DNA of 64,000 bases from Paracoccus zeaxanthinifaciens ATCC 21588. Lineage in GTDB: Bacteria; Pseudomonadota; Alphaproteobacteria; Rhodobacterales; Rhodobacteraceae. The notes below the pieces were generated by a model. It saw nothing but the letters and a program-made list of their open reading frames with translations, was not told where the DNA came from and ran no database searches. This document shows positions 8,890 through 18,207 of the stretch, one piece after another; position 1 is the stretch's first letter, and each line of letters opens with the position of its first letter. Location of the stretch: the NCBI RefSeq assembly GCF_000420145.1, contig NZ_ATUJ01000002.1:124001-188000 (forward strand), written 5' to 3'. The position numbers were made by a program, and so were the translations under genes.

Positions 8890-11682
8890 ATGAGCTTGTA
8901 TACCGACTATCTGGACGAAATCGAAACCCGCAAGGCGCAGGGGCTGGGCCCCAAGCCGGTGGACGGCGCCGATCTTGCGCGCGAGATCATCGCCCAGATC
9001 AAGGATCGCGAAAACGAGCATCGTGCGGCATCGCTGAACTTCTTCATCTACAACACCCTGCCCGGCACGACCAGCGCCGCGCGCGAGAAGGCGTTCTTCC
9101 TCAAGGAGATCATCCTGGGCGAGGTCGAGGTCCCCGAGATCACCCCCGCCTTCGCCTTCGAGCTGCTGTCCCACATGAAGGGCGGCCCCTCGGTCGAGGT
9201 TCTGCTGGACCTGGCACTGGGTGACGACCAGGCGATCGCCAAGGACGCGGCCGAGGTGCTGAAGACGCAGGTCTTCCTATACGAGGCCGATACCGACCGC
9301 CTGGCCGCGGCCTTCAAGGCCGGCAACGAGATCGCGAAGGACATCCTCGTCAGCTATTCCGACGCCGAGTTCTTCACCAAGCTTCCCGAGATCGACGAGG
9401 AGATCAAGGTCGTCACCTATATCGCCGCGGAAGGCGACATCTCGACCGACCTTCTGTCGCCGGGCAACCAGGCGCATTCGCGTTCGGACCGCGAACTGCA
9501 CGGCAAGTGCATGATCTCGGAACAGGCGCAGAAGGAAATCGAGGCGCTGAAGCTGCAGCACCCCGACAAGCGCGTCATGCTGATCGCCGAGAAGGGCACG
9601 ATGGGCGTCGGCTCGTCGCGCATGTCGGGCGTGAACAACGTCGCGCTGTGGACCGGCAAGAAGGCCAGCCCCTACGTCCCCTACGTGAACTTCGCCCCGA
9701 TCGTGGCGGGCACGAACGGCATCTCGCCCATCTTCCTGACGACCGTGGGCGTGACCGGCGGCATCGGGATCGACCTGAAGAACTGGGTCCGCAAGACCGG
9801 CCCGGACGGCAAGGCGATCCTGAACAATGACGGCAACCCCATCCTCGAGCAGAAATACTCGGTCGAGACGGGCACCGTGCTGACGATCAACACCAAGAAG
9901 CACAAGCTCTACAACGAGGATGGCAGCGAAGAGCTGACCGACCTCGCGGCCTCGTTCTCGCCGCAGAAGGTCGAGTTCATGAAGGCCGGCAGCTCCTATG
10001 CCATCGTCTTCGGCAAGCAGCTGCAGACCTTCGCCTGCGAGACCCTGGGCGTGCCGCTGAAATCGGCCTTCGCCCCCTCGAAGGAAGTGTCGATCGAAGG
10101 TCAGGGCCTGACCGCGGTGGAAAAGATCTTCAACGCCAATGCCGTCGGCACCACGCCGGGCAAGGTGCTGCATGCCGGTTCGGACGTGCGCGTTCAGGTG
10201 AACATCGTCGGCTCGCAGGACACCACCGGCCTGATGACCGCGCAGGAACTCGAGGCGATGGCCGCGACCGTCATCTCGCCCAAGGTCGATGGCGCGTACC
10301 AGTCGGGCTGCCATACCGCGTCGGTCTGGGACATGAAGGCGCAGGCCAACACGCCCCGCCTGATGAAGTTCATGCATGATTTCGGCCTGATCACCGCGCG
10401 CGATCCCAAGGGCGTCTATCACTCGATGACGGACGTGATCCACAAGGTGCTGAACGACATCACCGTGTCGGACTGGGACATCATCATCGGCGGCGACAGC
10501 CATACCCGCATGTCCAAGGGCGTCGCCTTCGGCGCGGATTCGGGCACCGTCGCGCTGGCGCTGGCCACGGGTGAGGCGACCATGCCGATCCCGGAATCGG
10601 TCAAGGTCACCTTCAAGGGCAAGATGGCCGACCACATGGACTTCCGCGACGTGGTCCACGCGACGCAGGCGCAGATGCTGGACCAGTTCGGCGACAACGT
10701 CTTCCAGGGCCGCATCATCGAGGTCCATATCGGGACGCTGCTGGCCGACCAGGCCTTCACCTTCACCGACTGGACCGCCGAGATGAAGGCCAAGGCCTCG
10801 ATCTGCATTTCCGAGGACGAGACCCTGATCGAGTCGCTGGAGATCGCCAAGAGCCGCATCCAGATCATGATCGACAAGGGCATGGACAACGATGCGGGCG
10901 TCCTGGCGGGCCTCGTGGCGCGCGCCGACGCGCGCATCGCCCAGATCCGCTCGGGCGAGAAGCCCGCGCTGAAGCCCGACGAGAACGCGAAGTACTTCGC
11001 CGAGGTGGTCGTCGATCTGGACGCCATCAACGAACCGATGATCGCCGACCCCGATGTCGCGAACTCGGACGTGTCCAAGCGCTATACCCACGACACCATC
11101 CGTCCGATCTCGTATTACGGGGCCGAGAAGAAGGTGGACCTGGGCTTCGTCGGCTCGTGCATGGTCCACAAGGGCGACGTCAAGATTGTGGCGCAGATGC
11201 TGCGCAACCTTGAGAAAGCGCAGGGCCAGGTCTCGTTCAAGGCGCCGCTGGTCGTCGCCGCACCGACCTACAACATCATCGACGAGCTGAAGGCCGAAGG
11301 CGATTGGGAAGTGCTGCAGAAATACTCGGGCTTCGAGTTCGACGACAGCGCCCCCAAGCAGACCGCCCGCACCGAGTACGAGAACATCCTGTATCTGGAG
11401 CGTCCGGGCTGCAACCTGTGCATGGGCAACCAGGAAAAGGCCGGCAAGGGCGACACCGTGCTTGCGACCTCGACCCGCCTGTTCAAGGGCCGCGTGGTCG
11501 AGGATTCGGGCGAGAAGACCGGTGAATCTCTGCTGGCATCGACCCCGGTCGTCGTCCTGTCCGCGATCCTTGGCCGCACGCCCAATATCGAGGAATACAA
11601 GACCGCCGTCGAAGGGATCGACCTGACCAAGTTCGCCCCCCCGAAGGCCACCCCGCTGGACACGCTGTCGGTCCATTACTGA
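8890..11682 (+). CDS. acnB: Bifunctional aconitate hydratase 2 / 2-methylisocitrate dehydratase
   Basis: TCA-cycle enzyme converting citrate to isocitrate through cis-aconitate, and able to act in the methylcitrate cycle. 930 residues, about 65 more than E. coli AcnB (865). Domain order is AcnB type: an N-terminal HEAT-like helical domain, a swivel domain, then the catalytic Fe-S domains. The [4Fe-4S] ligands are visible as Cys757 (VGSCMVHKGD) and Cys841/Cys844 (GCNLCMGN). GGDSHTRMSKGVAFGADSG is the aconitase core. ATG 8890 (MSLYTDYLDEIE) is the standard N-terminus. It is monocistronic, with a promoter-like region before it and a strong terminator after. Confidence 0.97.
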   Translation: MSLYTDYLDEIETRKAQGLGPKPVDGADLAREIIAQIKDRENEHRAASLNFFIYNTLPGTTSAAREKAFFLKEIILGEVEVPEITPAFAFELLSHMKGGPSVEVLLDLALGDDQAIAKDAAEVLKTQVFLYEADTDRLAAAFKAGNEIAKDILVSYSDAEFFTKLPEIDEEIKVVTYIAAEGDISTDLLSPGNQAHSRSDRELHGKCMISEQAQKEIEALKLQHPDKRVMLIAEKGTMGVGSSRMSGVNNVALWTGKKASPYVPYVNFAPIVAGTNGISPIFLTTVGVTGGIGIDLKNWVRKTGPDGKAILNNDGNPILEQKYSVETGTVLTINTKKHKLYNEDGSEELTDLAASFSPQKVEFMKAGSSYAIVFGKQLQTFACETLGVPLKSAFAPSKEVSIEGQGLTAVEKIFNANAVGTTPGKVLHAGSDVRVQVNIVGSQDTTGLMTAQELEAMAATVISPKVDGAYQSGCHTASVWDMKAQANTPRLMKFMHDFGLITARDPKGVYHSMTDVIHKVLNDITVSDWDIIIGGDSHTRMSKGVAFGADSGTVALALATGEATMPIPESVKVTFKGKMADHMDFRDVVHATQAQMLDQFGDNVFQGRIIEVHIGTLLADQAFTFTDWTAEMKAKASICISEDETLIESLEIAKSRIQIMIDKGMDNDAGVLAGLVARADARIAQIRSGEKPALKPDENAKYFAEVVVDLDAINEPMIADPDVANSDVSKRYTHDTIRPISYYGAEKKVDLGFVGSCMVHKGDVKIVAQMLRNLEKAQGQVSFKAPLVVAAPTYNIIDELKAEGDWEVLQKYSGFEFDDSAPKQTARTEYENILYLERPGCNLCMGNQEKAGKGDTVLATSTRLFKGRVVEDSGEKTGESLLASTPVVVLSAILGRTPNIEEYKTAVEGIDLTKFAPPKATPLDTLSVHY

Positions 11683-11700
11683 TCCGACCCATCCGACAAG

Positions 11701-11739
11701 AAGGGCCCCGGCATCGCGCGATGCCGGGGCCTTTTCGTT
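11701..11739 (+). terminator. Rho-independent terminator of acnB
   Basis: GC-rich palindromic stem with its centre at 11717/11718 (about 14 pairs, GGCCCCGGCATCG with its complement) followed by TTTTCGTT. Confidence 0.9.
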
Positions 11740-11800
11740 GCGCGCGGCGGGCGCGGAATCTTTATGCAATCTTCCGTTTCAACCGCGCGTCCACGCTGTC

Positions 11801-11833
11801 ATGAATGGTCCGGGGCGCATCCCCCGCATTCAT
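11801..11833 (+). other. 5' leader hairpin upstream of the yhaO-like gene
   Basis: ATGAATG (11801-11807) pairs with CATTCAT (11827-11833), and inside it CGGGG (11811-11815) pairs with CCCCG (11822-11826). Together they form a two-part stem ending 21 bases before the ATG. It could control translation or be an operator; nothing more is shown. Confidence 0.4.
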
Positions 11834-11854
11834 CACGGCATTTCACGAGCATCC

Positions 11855-12964
11855 ATGAGTTTCCGCTTCATCCACAGCTCCGACCTGCATCTGGGCAGGA
11901 AGTTCGCCAGCATCCCCCAGCCCGCCGACGGCAATATCAGGGGCCGCCTGATGGAGGCCCGCCACGCCGCCATCGCCGCCCTTGCCCGCGCCGCGCGGGA
12001 TCACGGGGCAGCCCATGTCCTGCTGGCGGGCGACAGCTTCGACACGCCCACCCCCTCGCCCGCGATCGTCCGGCAGGCCGTCGCCGCGATGGCCGAGGCT
12101 GCGGACCTCACCTGGTGGCTGCTGCCCGGAAACCACGACAACCTGCGCGACGCCGAACCCTTGTGGGACACGGTCCGGCAGGCGGGGCATCCCAACATCG
12201 CCGTGCTGGACGCCGATCGCCCCGTCGCGCTCCGCCCGGGCGTCACGCTGCTGCCCTGCCCCGTCCGCTTCCGCGCCGGTGCCTCGGATCCGACCGAGGC
12301 GATGCAGCAGATGGAGGTCCCCGAGGGCGACATCCGCATCGGGCTGGCCCATGGCGGCGTGACCGATTTCACAGACAGCGGCGGTGCCATCGCCCCCGAT
12401 CGCGACGGGCGCGCGCGGCTCGACTATCTGGCGCTTGGCGACTGGCACGGGCGGATGCGCGTGTCCGACCGCGTGCATTACTGCGGCTCGCCCGAACAGG
12501 ACCGGTTCAAGCACGGCACGCCCGGCGTCTGCCTGGCCGTCACCATCGACGCCCCCGGCGCCGCGCCGCAGGTGTCCGAGATCCGCACGGGGCATTTCCA
12601 CTGGACCGAGATCGCGCTGCAGGTGACCCCCGGCGCGGATGCCGTGGCGGCGCTGGCGCAGGCGCTGCCGCCCACGGGCCGGCGCGACACGTTGCTGCGG
12701 CTGCGCCTGTCGGGCCGCGCGCGGCTGGCGGGACGGGCCGAACTGATGGCGGCTGCCTGGGCCGCCGCCCCCGACTTCGCCCATTTCGAAATCCGCGCCG
12801 ACGATCTGGCGACCGAACATGACGCAAGCGATCTGGACCTGATCGACCGCCCCGGCGGCGCGCTGCGCATCGCGGCCGAGGCGCTTGCCGCCGATCCCGA
12901 CGACCGCATCGCCCGCGACGCGCTGGCGCGGCTCTACTCCTATGTGAAGGAGGGCGCGGAATGA
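11855..12964 (+). CDS. YhaO/SbcD-type metallophosphoesterase DNA exonuclease
   Basis: Probable nuclease subunit of a DNA-repair complex, 369 residues. The calcineurin-like metal-binding motifs are in order: SDLHLG (Asp10, His12), AGDSFD (Asp60), PGNHDN (Asn93-His94-Asp95), LAHGG and LGDWHG. The C-terminal third is a capping domain. The start ATG 11855 gives MSFRFIHSSDLHLG, the normal beginning. It overlaps the ATPase gene by 4 bases (ATGA), so the two are translated together, as in Mre11-Rad50 and YhaO-YhaN pairs. Confidence 0.9.
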   Translation: MSFRFIHSSDLHLGRKFASIPQPADGNIRGRLMEARHAAIAALARAARDHGAAHVLLAGDSFDTPTPSPAIVRQAVAAMAEAADLTWWLLPGNHDNLRDAEPLWDTVRQAGHPNIAVLDADRPVALRPGVTLLPCPVRFRAGASDPTEAMQQMEVPEGDIRIGLAHGGVTDFTDSGGAIAPDRDGRARLDYLALGDWHGRMRVSDRVHYCGSPEQDRFKHGTPGVCLAVTIDAPGAAPQVSEIRTGHFHWTEIALQVTPGADAVAALAQALPPTGRRDTLLRLRLSGRARLAGRAELMAAAWAAAPDFAHFEIRADDLATEHDASDLDLIDRPGGALRIAAEALAADPDDRIARDALARLYSYVKEGAE

Positions 12965-15540
12965 GACTGCGGTCCATCGCCCTGACGAATGTGCGACAGT
13001 TCACCGGCACCGTCCGCATCGACGGTTTCCAGGACGGGCTGAACGTGCTGAGCGAACCGAACGAGTTCGGCAAGTCCACCCTGTTCGACGCGATCCACGC
13101 GGTCTTCTTCAAGGCCCATGGCAGCGCCGACAAGGAGATCAAGGCCCTGCGTCCCCATTCCGGCGGCGCCCCCGAGATCGCGGTCGAGATCGAGCTGCCC
13201 GACGGGCGCTTCACCATCACCAAGCGCTGGATGCAGAAGCCTGCCGCGACCGTCACCCGCGGCGGCACCATGATCGCCCAGTCCGACGCCGCCGAGGATT
13301 GGATCGCGCGGTGCCTTGGGCAGGATGCGGGCGGTCCGGCGGGGCTGATCTGGGTCCGGCAGGGCATGACGTCCCTGGTCGAGGCGGGCAAGGCCGAGAA
13401 GGCCGCCGGTCTGGAAGCGCGGCGCGACCTGCTGTCCTCGGTTGGCGAAGAGGTCGAGGCGATGACCGGGGGTCGGCGCATGGACGACGCGCTGCGCCGC
13501 TGCCGCGAGGAGCTGCGGCTTTATGCGACCGATACGGGACGCGTGAAGGCCAACGGCCCGTGGCGGGCCGCGCAGGATCGCGTCGCGGACCTGACGGTCG
13601 AGCGTGAGCGGCTGTCGCGGCTGGCCGACGACCTGCACGGCGCGCTGGCCCGCAGGCAGACCGCGAGGCGAGAGCTGGCGGAGCTGACCGACCCCGAGGC
13701 CGTCGCCGCCCGCGCGAAGCGGCTGGAGGTTGCGCAGGCCGAACATGCCGCCGCCGAACGCCACGCGGCCGAGATGGACCGCCTGGGCGGCATCCTGCGG
13801 ACCGCGCGCCTGCAGGCGGATTCCGCGCAGCGGCGGCTGGCGGATCTGGACCGCGCCCGCGTCGAACAGCAGCAGTCGGCGCAGCTTCTGGCGGATGCCG
13901 ACCTGTCGCTGGCCGATGCGCAGGCCGCCTATGCCGAGGCGCGGGACGCGCTGGATGCGGCGCAGGCCGAACTGGACGCCGCGACCGCCACCCTGCAGCG
14001 GACCGAGGCCGAACGCCAGCGGGCCGACCGCGCCCATGCCGCACGCCAATCCGCCGCCCTCCGCAAGGACCTGACGGACCGCATCGCGCTGGCCGAAGCC
14101 GCGCGGACCCAGCAGGAACAGGCCCGCGCCCGCATCGGCGGCGTCACCCAGGACCAGCTTGCCCGGATCGAGGATCTGTCGCTGCGCCTTGCCACCGCCG
14201 ATGCCGCGCGGCGGGCCTCGGCCACGCAGATCACCGCAAGCTATTCCGGCGCGGCAAGGTTGCAGCTGGACGGCGCGCAGATCGAGGATGGCACCACGCT
14301 GCCCCTGTCGCGGGTTGCGACCATCGCGATGCCGGGCATCGGCCAGCTGACCATCCGCCCGGCCCAGGGCGGCGACGATCAGGCGCACGAGGACGCGGCC
14401 AAGGCGCTCCGCGACGCGCTGGCCGCGCTGGACGTGACCGATCTGGCCGCCGCGCGCGCAAGCGCTGCCGCAAGGGCGCAGGCGGAACGACAGCAGTTCG
14501 AGGCCGCCGCAAGGCTGGCGGGCATCGCGCCTGACGGCCTGGACGCGCTGCGCAGCCAGCTGGCCGCCCTGCCCGAGGATCGTGCCGACCCCGATGCGCC
14601 CGTGCCGACCGACGCCGCAGCCGCCCATGACGCGGCCCGCCAGGCCGAAACGCTGGCGCGCGCCACGCGCGATGCCCGCGCAGGTCGTCTGGCCGAACTG
14701 CGCGACACGCTCACCCGCGCGGAAATGCGGCAGGCCGAGATCCAGGGCCGCCTGACCCGTGCGACCGACAGTCTTGCGGGGTTCGAGGATGCGGACGCCA
14801 TCGCCGGGGCCGCGCAGGATGCGAATGCAGCCCTTGCCCTTGCCCATGCCGAGCTGGAACGCGCAGGGACCGATGCGCCCGATCTTGCGGGATGCAAGGC
14901 GGCACTGACGCGCGCCCGCTCGGTCGACGAGGGCGCGCGCAGCCGGACCGAGCAGATCCGGGTCGAACTTGCGACGCTGGACGAACGCATCGACCATGCC
15001 TCGGGCGAGGCGGTCGAGGAACGGCTGACCGCCTGCCTCGAGGAACTGGACTTCGCCACCGGCGAATTGCAGCGGATCGACCACGAGGTCGCCGTGCTGC
15101 AACGCCTGGAAACCGCGCTGACGGCCGCCCGGACCGAGGCCCGCGAACGCTACTTCGAGCCGATCGCCCGCGAGCTGCGCCCCCTGCTCGCGCTGTTGTG
15201 GCCCGATGCCGACCTGTCCTGGTCCGAGGATTCCCTGCTGCCCGACGCGCTGATTCGCGACGGTCGGCCCGAGCCGCTGGACATCCTGTCGGGCGGCACG
15301 CAGGAACAGATCGCGCTGCTGGTGCGGCTGGCCTTCGCGCGGCTTCTGGGCAATGCGGGCCGCAGCGCACCGGTGATCCTGGACGATGCGCTGGTCTTTA
15401 CCGACGACGAACGGATCGAGCGGATGTTCGACGCGCTTCACCGGCAGGCCGCCGACCTGCAGATCATCGTGCTGACCTGCAGGCAGCGCGCCTTCCGCGA
15501 CCTCGGCGGTCAGAGCCTGCGGCTGATGGCCGAGGTGTGA
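12961..15540 (+). CDS. YhaN/SbcC-like SMC-family ATPase
   Basis: 859-residue partner ATPase of the nuclease before it. Walker A is the variant PNEFGKST at residues 33-40, and the ABC signature is LSGGTQEQ at 776-783, directly before Walker B PVILDDALVFTDDE. Between the head halves lies a long Ala/Glu/Arg/Gln-rich coiled coil, about residues 170-740. I see no CxxC zinc hook, which separates it from SbcC and Rad50 and fits YhaN-like proteins. Expected role is end processing of broken DNA. It runs convergent to the DMT exporter gene, with 4 bases between stops. Confidence 0.9.
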   Translation: MRLRSIALTNVRQFTGTVRIDGFQDGLNVLSEPNEFGKSTLFDAIHAVFFKAHGSADKEIKALRPHSGGAPEIAVEIELPDGRFTITKRWMQKPAATVTRGGTMIAQSDAAEDWIARCLGQDAGGPAGLIWVRQGMTSLVEAGKAEKAAGLEARRDLLSSVGEEVEAMTGGRRMDDALRRCREELRLYATDTGRVKANGPWRAAQDRVADLTVERERLSRLADDLHGALARRQTARRELAELTDPEAVAARAKRLEVAQAEHAAAERHAAEMDRLGGILRTARLQADSAQRRLADLDRARVEQQQSAQLLADADLSLADAQAAYAEARDALDAAQAELDAATATLQRTEAERQRADRAHAARQSAALRKDLTDRIALAEAARTQQEQARARIGGVTQDQLARIEDLSLRLATADAARRASATQITASYSGAARLQLDGAQIEDGTTLPLSRVATIAMPGIGQLTIRPAQGGDDQAHEDAAKALRDALAALDVTDLAAARASAAARAQAERQQFEAAARLAGIAPDGLDALRSQLAALPEDRADPDAPVPTDAAAAHDAARQAETLARATRDARAGRLAELRDTLTRAEMRQAEIQGRLTRATDSLAGFEDADAIAGAAQDANAALALAHAELERAGTDAPDLAGCKAALTRARSVDEGARSRTEQIRVELATLDERIDHASGEAVEERLTACLEELDFATGELQRIDHEVAVLQRLETALTAARTEARERYFEPIARELRPLLALLWPDADLSWSEDSLLPDALIRDGRPEPLDILSGGTQEQIALLVRLAFARLLGNAGRSAPVILDDALVFTDDERIERMFDALHRQAADLQIIVLTCRQRAFRDLGGQSLRLMAEV

Positions 15541-15544
15541 TGGA

Positions 15545-16480
15545 TCAGCCCTGCGGGGTCATCGCGCGGCGCTGGCGGGTGCGTTGCAGCCCCAGCCTGC
15601 GTTCGCGCCAGATGATCAGCAGCCCCGCAAGGATCACCAGCGCGGTCCCCGACAGCACGATGGCGGTCGGGGCCTCGCCAAAGGCGAACCAGCCGATGAC
15701 GATCGCCAGCACCATCGAGGTATAGTCGAAGGGCGCCACCAGCGACGCATCGGCAAAGCGATAGGCCGAGGTCAGCAGGATCTGGCCCAGCCCACCCAGA
15801 AGACCCATCGCGATCAGCAGCGCCAGCGTCTGCCCGTCCGGCATCACCCATCCGAAGGGCAGCGTGGTCAGGCTGAGCAGCGTCGAGGTGATCGAGAACC
15901 AGAAGACGATGGCCGATGTCCGCTCCTCCTCGACCAGCTTGCGCACGAAGATCTGCGCCAGCGCCGCGCAGCTTGCCCCGCCAAGCGTCACGACCGCGCC
16001 CAGCTGGCGCGCGGTGTCCGACACGCCGATATGCAGCTGCGGCGACAGCACGATCATCACCCCCGCAAGGCCAAGCCCCACCATCCCCAGCCGGAACAGC
16101 CGCACCTCCTCGTTCAGGAACATCGCCGCGAAGATCACCACCAAGAGCGGCGCGGCATAGCCGATGGCCGTCACCTCGGGGAAGGTCAGCAGCGACAGCG
16201 CCCAGAAGTTCAGCCCCATCGCCATGGTTCCCACGACCCCGCGATAGAAATGGCCCATCGGGCGGTGCGTGCGCAGGCCGACCGACAGCTCTCCTCGGGC
16301 GATCAGCCAGCCGAGGATGACGGGGATCGCGAAGAAGGACCGGAAGAAGACCTGCTCGCCCGCGGGGACCGCCATCTGCCCGCCCGAGGTAGCCTTCACC
16401 AGCGCGGCCATGCAGGTGAAGACGGCCACGCTGAGGCATTTCAGCGCGATGCCGCGAAGGGGGGAATCGTTCGGTGGCAT
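15545..16480 (-). CDS. EamA/DMT superfamily transporter
   Basis: 311-residue inner-membrane protein with ten hydrophobic helices in two EamA repeats (about residues 10-140 and 160-295). Markers are FFRSFFAIPVILGWLIARGEL, YAAPLLVVIFAAMFLNEEV in the first repeat and the matching APFDYTSMVLAIVIGWFAFGE in the second. The family exports metabolites or amino acids; the substrate is unknown. It stands alone on the minus strand, next to a TetR gene on the same strand. Confidence 0.92.
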   Translation of the reverse strand: MPPNDSPLRGIALKCLSVAVFTCMAALVKATSGGQMAVPAGEQVFFRSFFAIPVILGWLIARGELSVGLRTHRPMGHFYRGVVGTMAMGLNFWALSLLTFPEVTAIGYAAPLLVVIFAAMFLNEEVRLFRLGMVGLGLAGVMIVLSPQLHIGVSDTARQLGAVVTLGGASCAALAQIFVRKLVEEERTSAIVFWFSITSTLLSLTTLPFGWVMPDGQTLALLIAMGLLGGLGQILLTSAYRFADASLVAPFDYTSMVLAIVIGWFAFGEAPTAIVLSGTALVILAGLLIIWRERRLGLQRTRQRRAMTPQG

Positions 16481-16513
16481 GATGCGGGTCCTTTTGCAGG
16501 ACCAAGGGCTAGC

Positions 16514-17071
16514 CTATTGCCGGGGCGGGGCAAAGCCCTGCGGCGGCGATTTCGCGGCATCGGCCCGCAGCAGCGCGCCAAGGGCCTGCGCTGCGTCCAA
16601 CGCGCGGGCATCGTGCAGCGTCCAGCCCTGGGTCAGCCCCTCGACGATCAGCAGCAGCGCGACCTCGTGGCCCTGCAGGCCGGTGGCTGCGGCGATGCGC
16701 CCCGCAACCTCGGCCTTGTGGCGCTGCAGCAGGTTGCGCAGGGCGGCATCCTGCGGGGCGGCGGCGACGGCGGCGTGGAACAGGCAGCCATGCGAGGTCT
16801 CGTCCCGCATCCAGCCCGCGACACGGGCCAGCACCTCGTCCAGCGCGGCGGGACCGTCGGGCAGGTCGTCCAGCACCCGCGCCAGATAGCGGCGATGCCG
16901 GTTCTCCATCGCCGCATGCACCATGTCCTGCCGCGAGGGCACGTATTTGTAGAGCGTGCGCAGGCTGACCCCCGCCGCGTCGCGCAGGTCCTCCACACTG
17001 GGTTCGGCAAAGCCGCGCGCCGCGAAGCATGCTTCGAGCCCTGCGGCGATTCTGGTCATCGTCTCGTTCAT
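16514..17071 (-). CDS. TetR/AcrR family transcriptional regulator
   Basis: 185 residues. The N-terminal HTH is RGFAEPSVEDLRDAAGVSLRTLYKYVPSRQDMVHAAM; the rest is a helical ligand-binding domain (SHGCLFHAAVAAAP suggests the TetR_C family of YcdC/YbjK relatives). It is divergent from the MDR oxidoreductase gene with a 68-base shared region containing an inverted repeat, so it probably represses that gene and itself. Confidence 0.88.
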   Translation of the reverse strand: MNETMTRIAAGLEACFAARGFAEPSVEDLRDAAGVSLRTLYKYVPSRQDMVHAAMENRHRRYLARVLDDLPDGPAALDEVLARVAGWMRDETSHGCLFHAAVAAAPQDAALRNLLQRHKAEVAGRIAAATGLQGHEVALLLIVEGLTQGWTLHDARALDAAQALGALLRADAAKSPPQGFAPPRQ

Positions 17072-17081
17072 GCTTGACGAT

Positions 17082-17099
17082 GTAGAATGAACTCTCTAC
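17082..17099. promoter_or_regulatory. Candidate TetR operator
   Basis: GTAGA (17082-17086) and TCTAC (17095-17099) form an 18-bp inverted repeat between the divergent TetR and oxidoreductase genes, 11 bases from the TetR start. A further AGTAGAAG lies at about 17106-17113. Confidence 0.4.
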
Positions 17100-17139
17100 C
17101 TCGGCAAGTAGAAGGAACGTTTTACCGAAAGGATCCGAA

Positions 17140-18207
17140 ATGACCCTGACGATGAAAGGCATGGTGCTGACCGGGCATGGCGGGCTGGACCGGCTGGAAT
17201 GGCGCGAGGATCTGCCCGTGCCGCAACCCGCCCCCGGCGAGGTGCAGGTCCGCGTGCTGGCGGCGGCGGTGAACAATACCGACATCAACACGCGCACCGG
17301 CTGGTATTCCAAGGCCGTGCGCGGCGATACCGCATCGGGCGCGGCGGGCGGCTATGACGGGGATTCGGACGCCGATGGCGGCTGGAACGGCGCGCTGCAG
17401 TTTCCGCGCATCCAGGGCGCGGATTGCTGCGGGATCGTCAGCGCGGTCGGGGCGGGCGTCGATCCGGCCCGCATCGGGCAGCGCGTCCTGCTGCGCCCGA
17501 TGTTTGCGCCCGCGGGCGACACCGGCGATCTGCCGCTGGCGACGATGGGGTCCGAGCGCGACGGCAGCTTTGCCGAATACACCACCGCCGAGGCGCGTCA
17601 CGCCATTCCCGTCACCTCGGATCTGAGCGATGTCGAGCTGGCAAGCTTTCCCTGCGCCTTCTCGACCGCCGAGGGGATGATCCAGCGTGCGGGGCTGGGG
17701 GTCGAACGCGTGCTGATCACCGGCGCCTCGGGCGGTGTCGGGTCGGCAGCGATCCAGCTGGCCAAGCGGCGCGGGGCGCATGTCACCGCGATCAGCACCG
17801 CGTCCAAGGCCGATGCCCTGACCGCGCTTGGCGCGGACGAGGTGCTGGCCCGCGACGCCCCCCTGCCCGAGGCCCGCTTCGACGTGGCGCTGGACCTTGT
17901 CGGCGGCGCGGGATGGGAAGCCGTCGTGGCCGCGCTGCGCAAGGGCGGGCGCTATGTCACCTCGGGGGCCATCGCGGGGCCGATCGTGGAACTCGACCTG
18001 CGCACGCTGTACCTGCGGGACCTGACACTGATGGGCAGCACCTTCCAGCCCGAGAACGTGTTCACCGATCTGGTCCGCTATGTCGAGGCGGGCGAGATCC
18101 GGCCCGCCCTGGCGCGCACCTTCGCCCTGCGCGACCTGCGGGCCGCGCAGGAGGCGTTCCTGGCAAAGGACCATGTCGGCAAGATCGGCATCGCCGTCGC
18201 CGGGTGA
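17140..18207 (+). CDS. MDR-family NAD(P)-dependent alcohol dehydrogenase / quinone oxidoreductase
   Basis: 355-residue medium-chain dehydrogenase/reductase. GroES-like N-terminal domain (PAPGEVQVRVLAAAVNNTDINTRTG) then a Rossmann domain with VLITGASGGVGSAAIQLAKRRGA near residues 190-213. The structural-zinc Cys cluster is not evident, so it fits the zinc-independent quinone-reductase branch. ATG codons at residues 1, 6 and 8 are all possible starts; 17140 follows GAAAGGATC. It is controlled, by position, by the divergent TetR. The substrate is probably an enal or quinone but is not known. Confidence 0.88.
   Translation: MTLTMKGMVLTGHGGLDRLEWREDLPVPQPAPGEVQVRVLAAAVNNTDINTRTGWYSKAVRGDTASGAAGGYDGDSDADGGWNGALQFPRIQGADCCGIVSAVGAGVDPARIGQRVLLRPMFAPAGDTGDLPLATMGSERDGSFAEYTTAEARHAIPVTSDLSDVELASFPCAFSTAEGMIQRAGLGVERVLITGASGGVGSAAIQLAKRRGAHVTAISTASKADALTALGADEVLARDAPLPEARFDVALDLVGGAGWEAVVAALRKGGRYVTSGAIAGPIVELDLRTLYLRDLTLMGSTFQPENVFTDLVRYVEAGEIRPALARTFALRDLRAAQEAFLAKDHVGKIGIAVAG

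Noticed and set aside
9277..11769. 830-codon minus-strand frame across acnB
   Set aside because: Antisense shadow of acnB in GC-rich DNA; composition not protein-like.
12940..15441. 833-codon minus-strand frame across the YhaN-like gene
   Set aside because: Antisense of a gene with Walker and ABC-signature motifs; no motif of its own.
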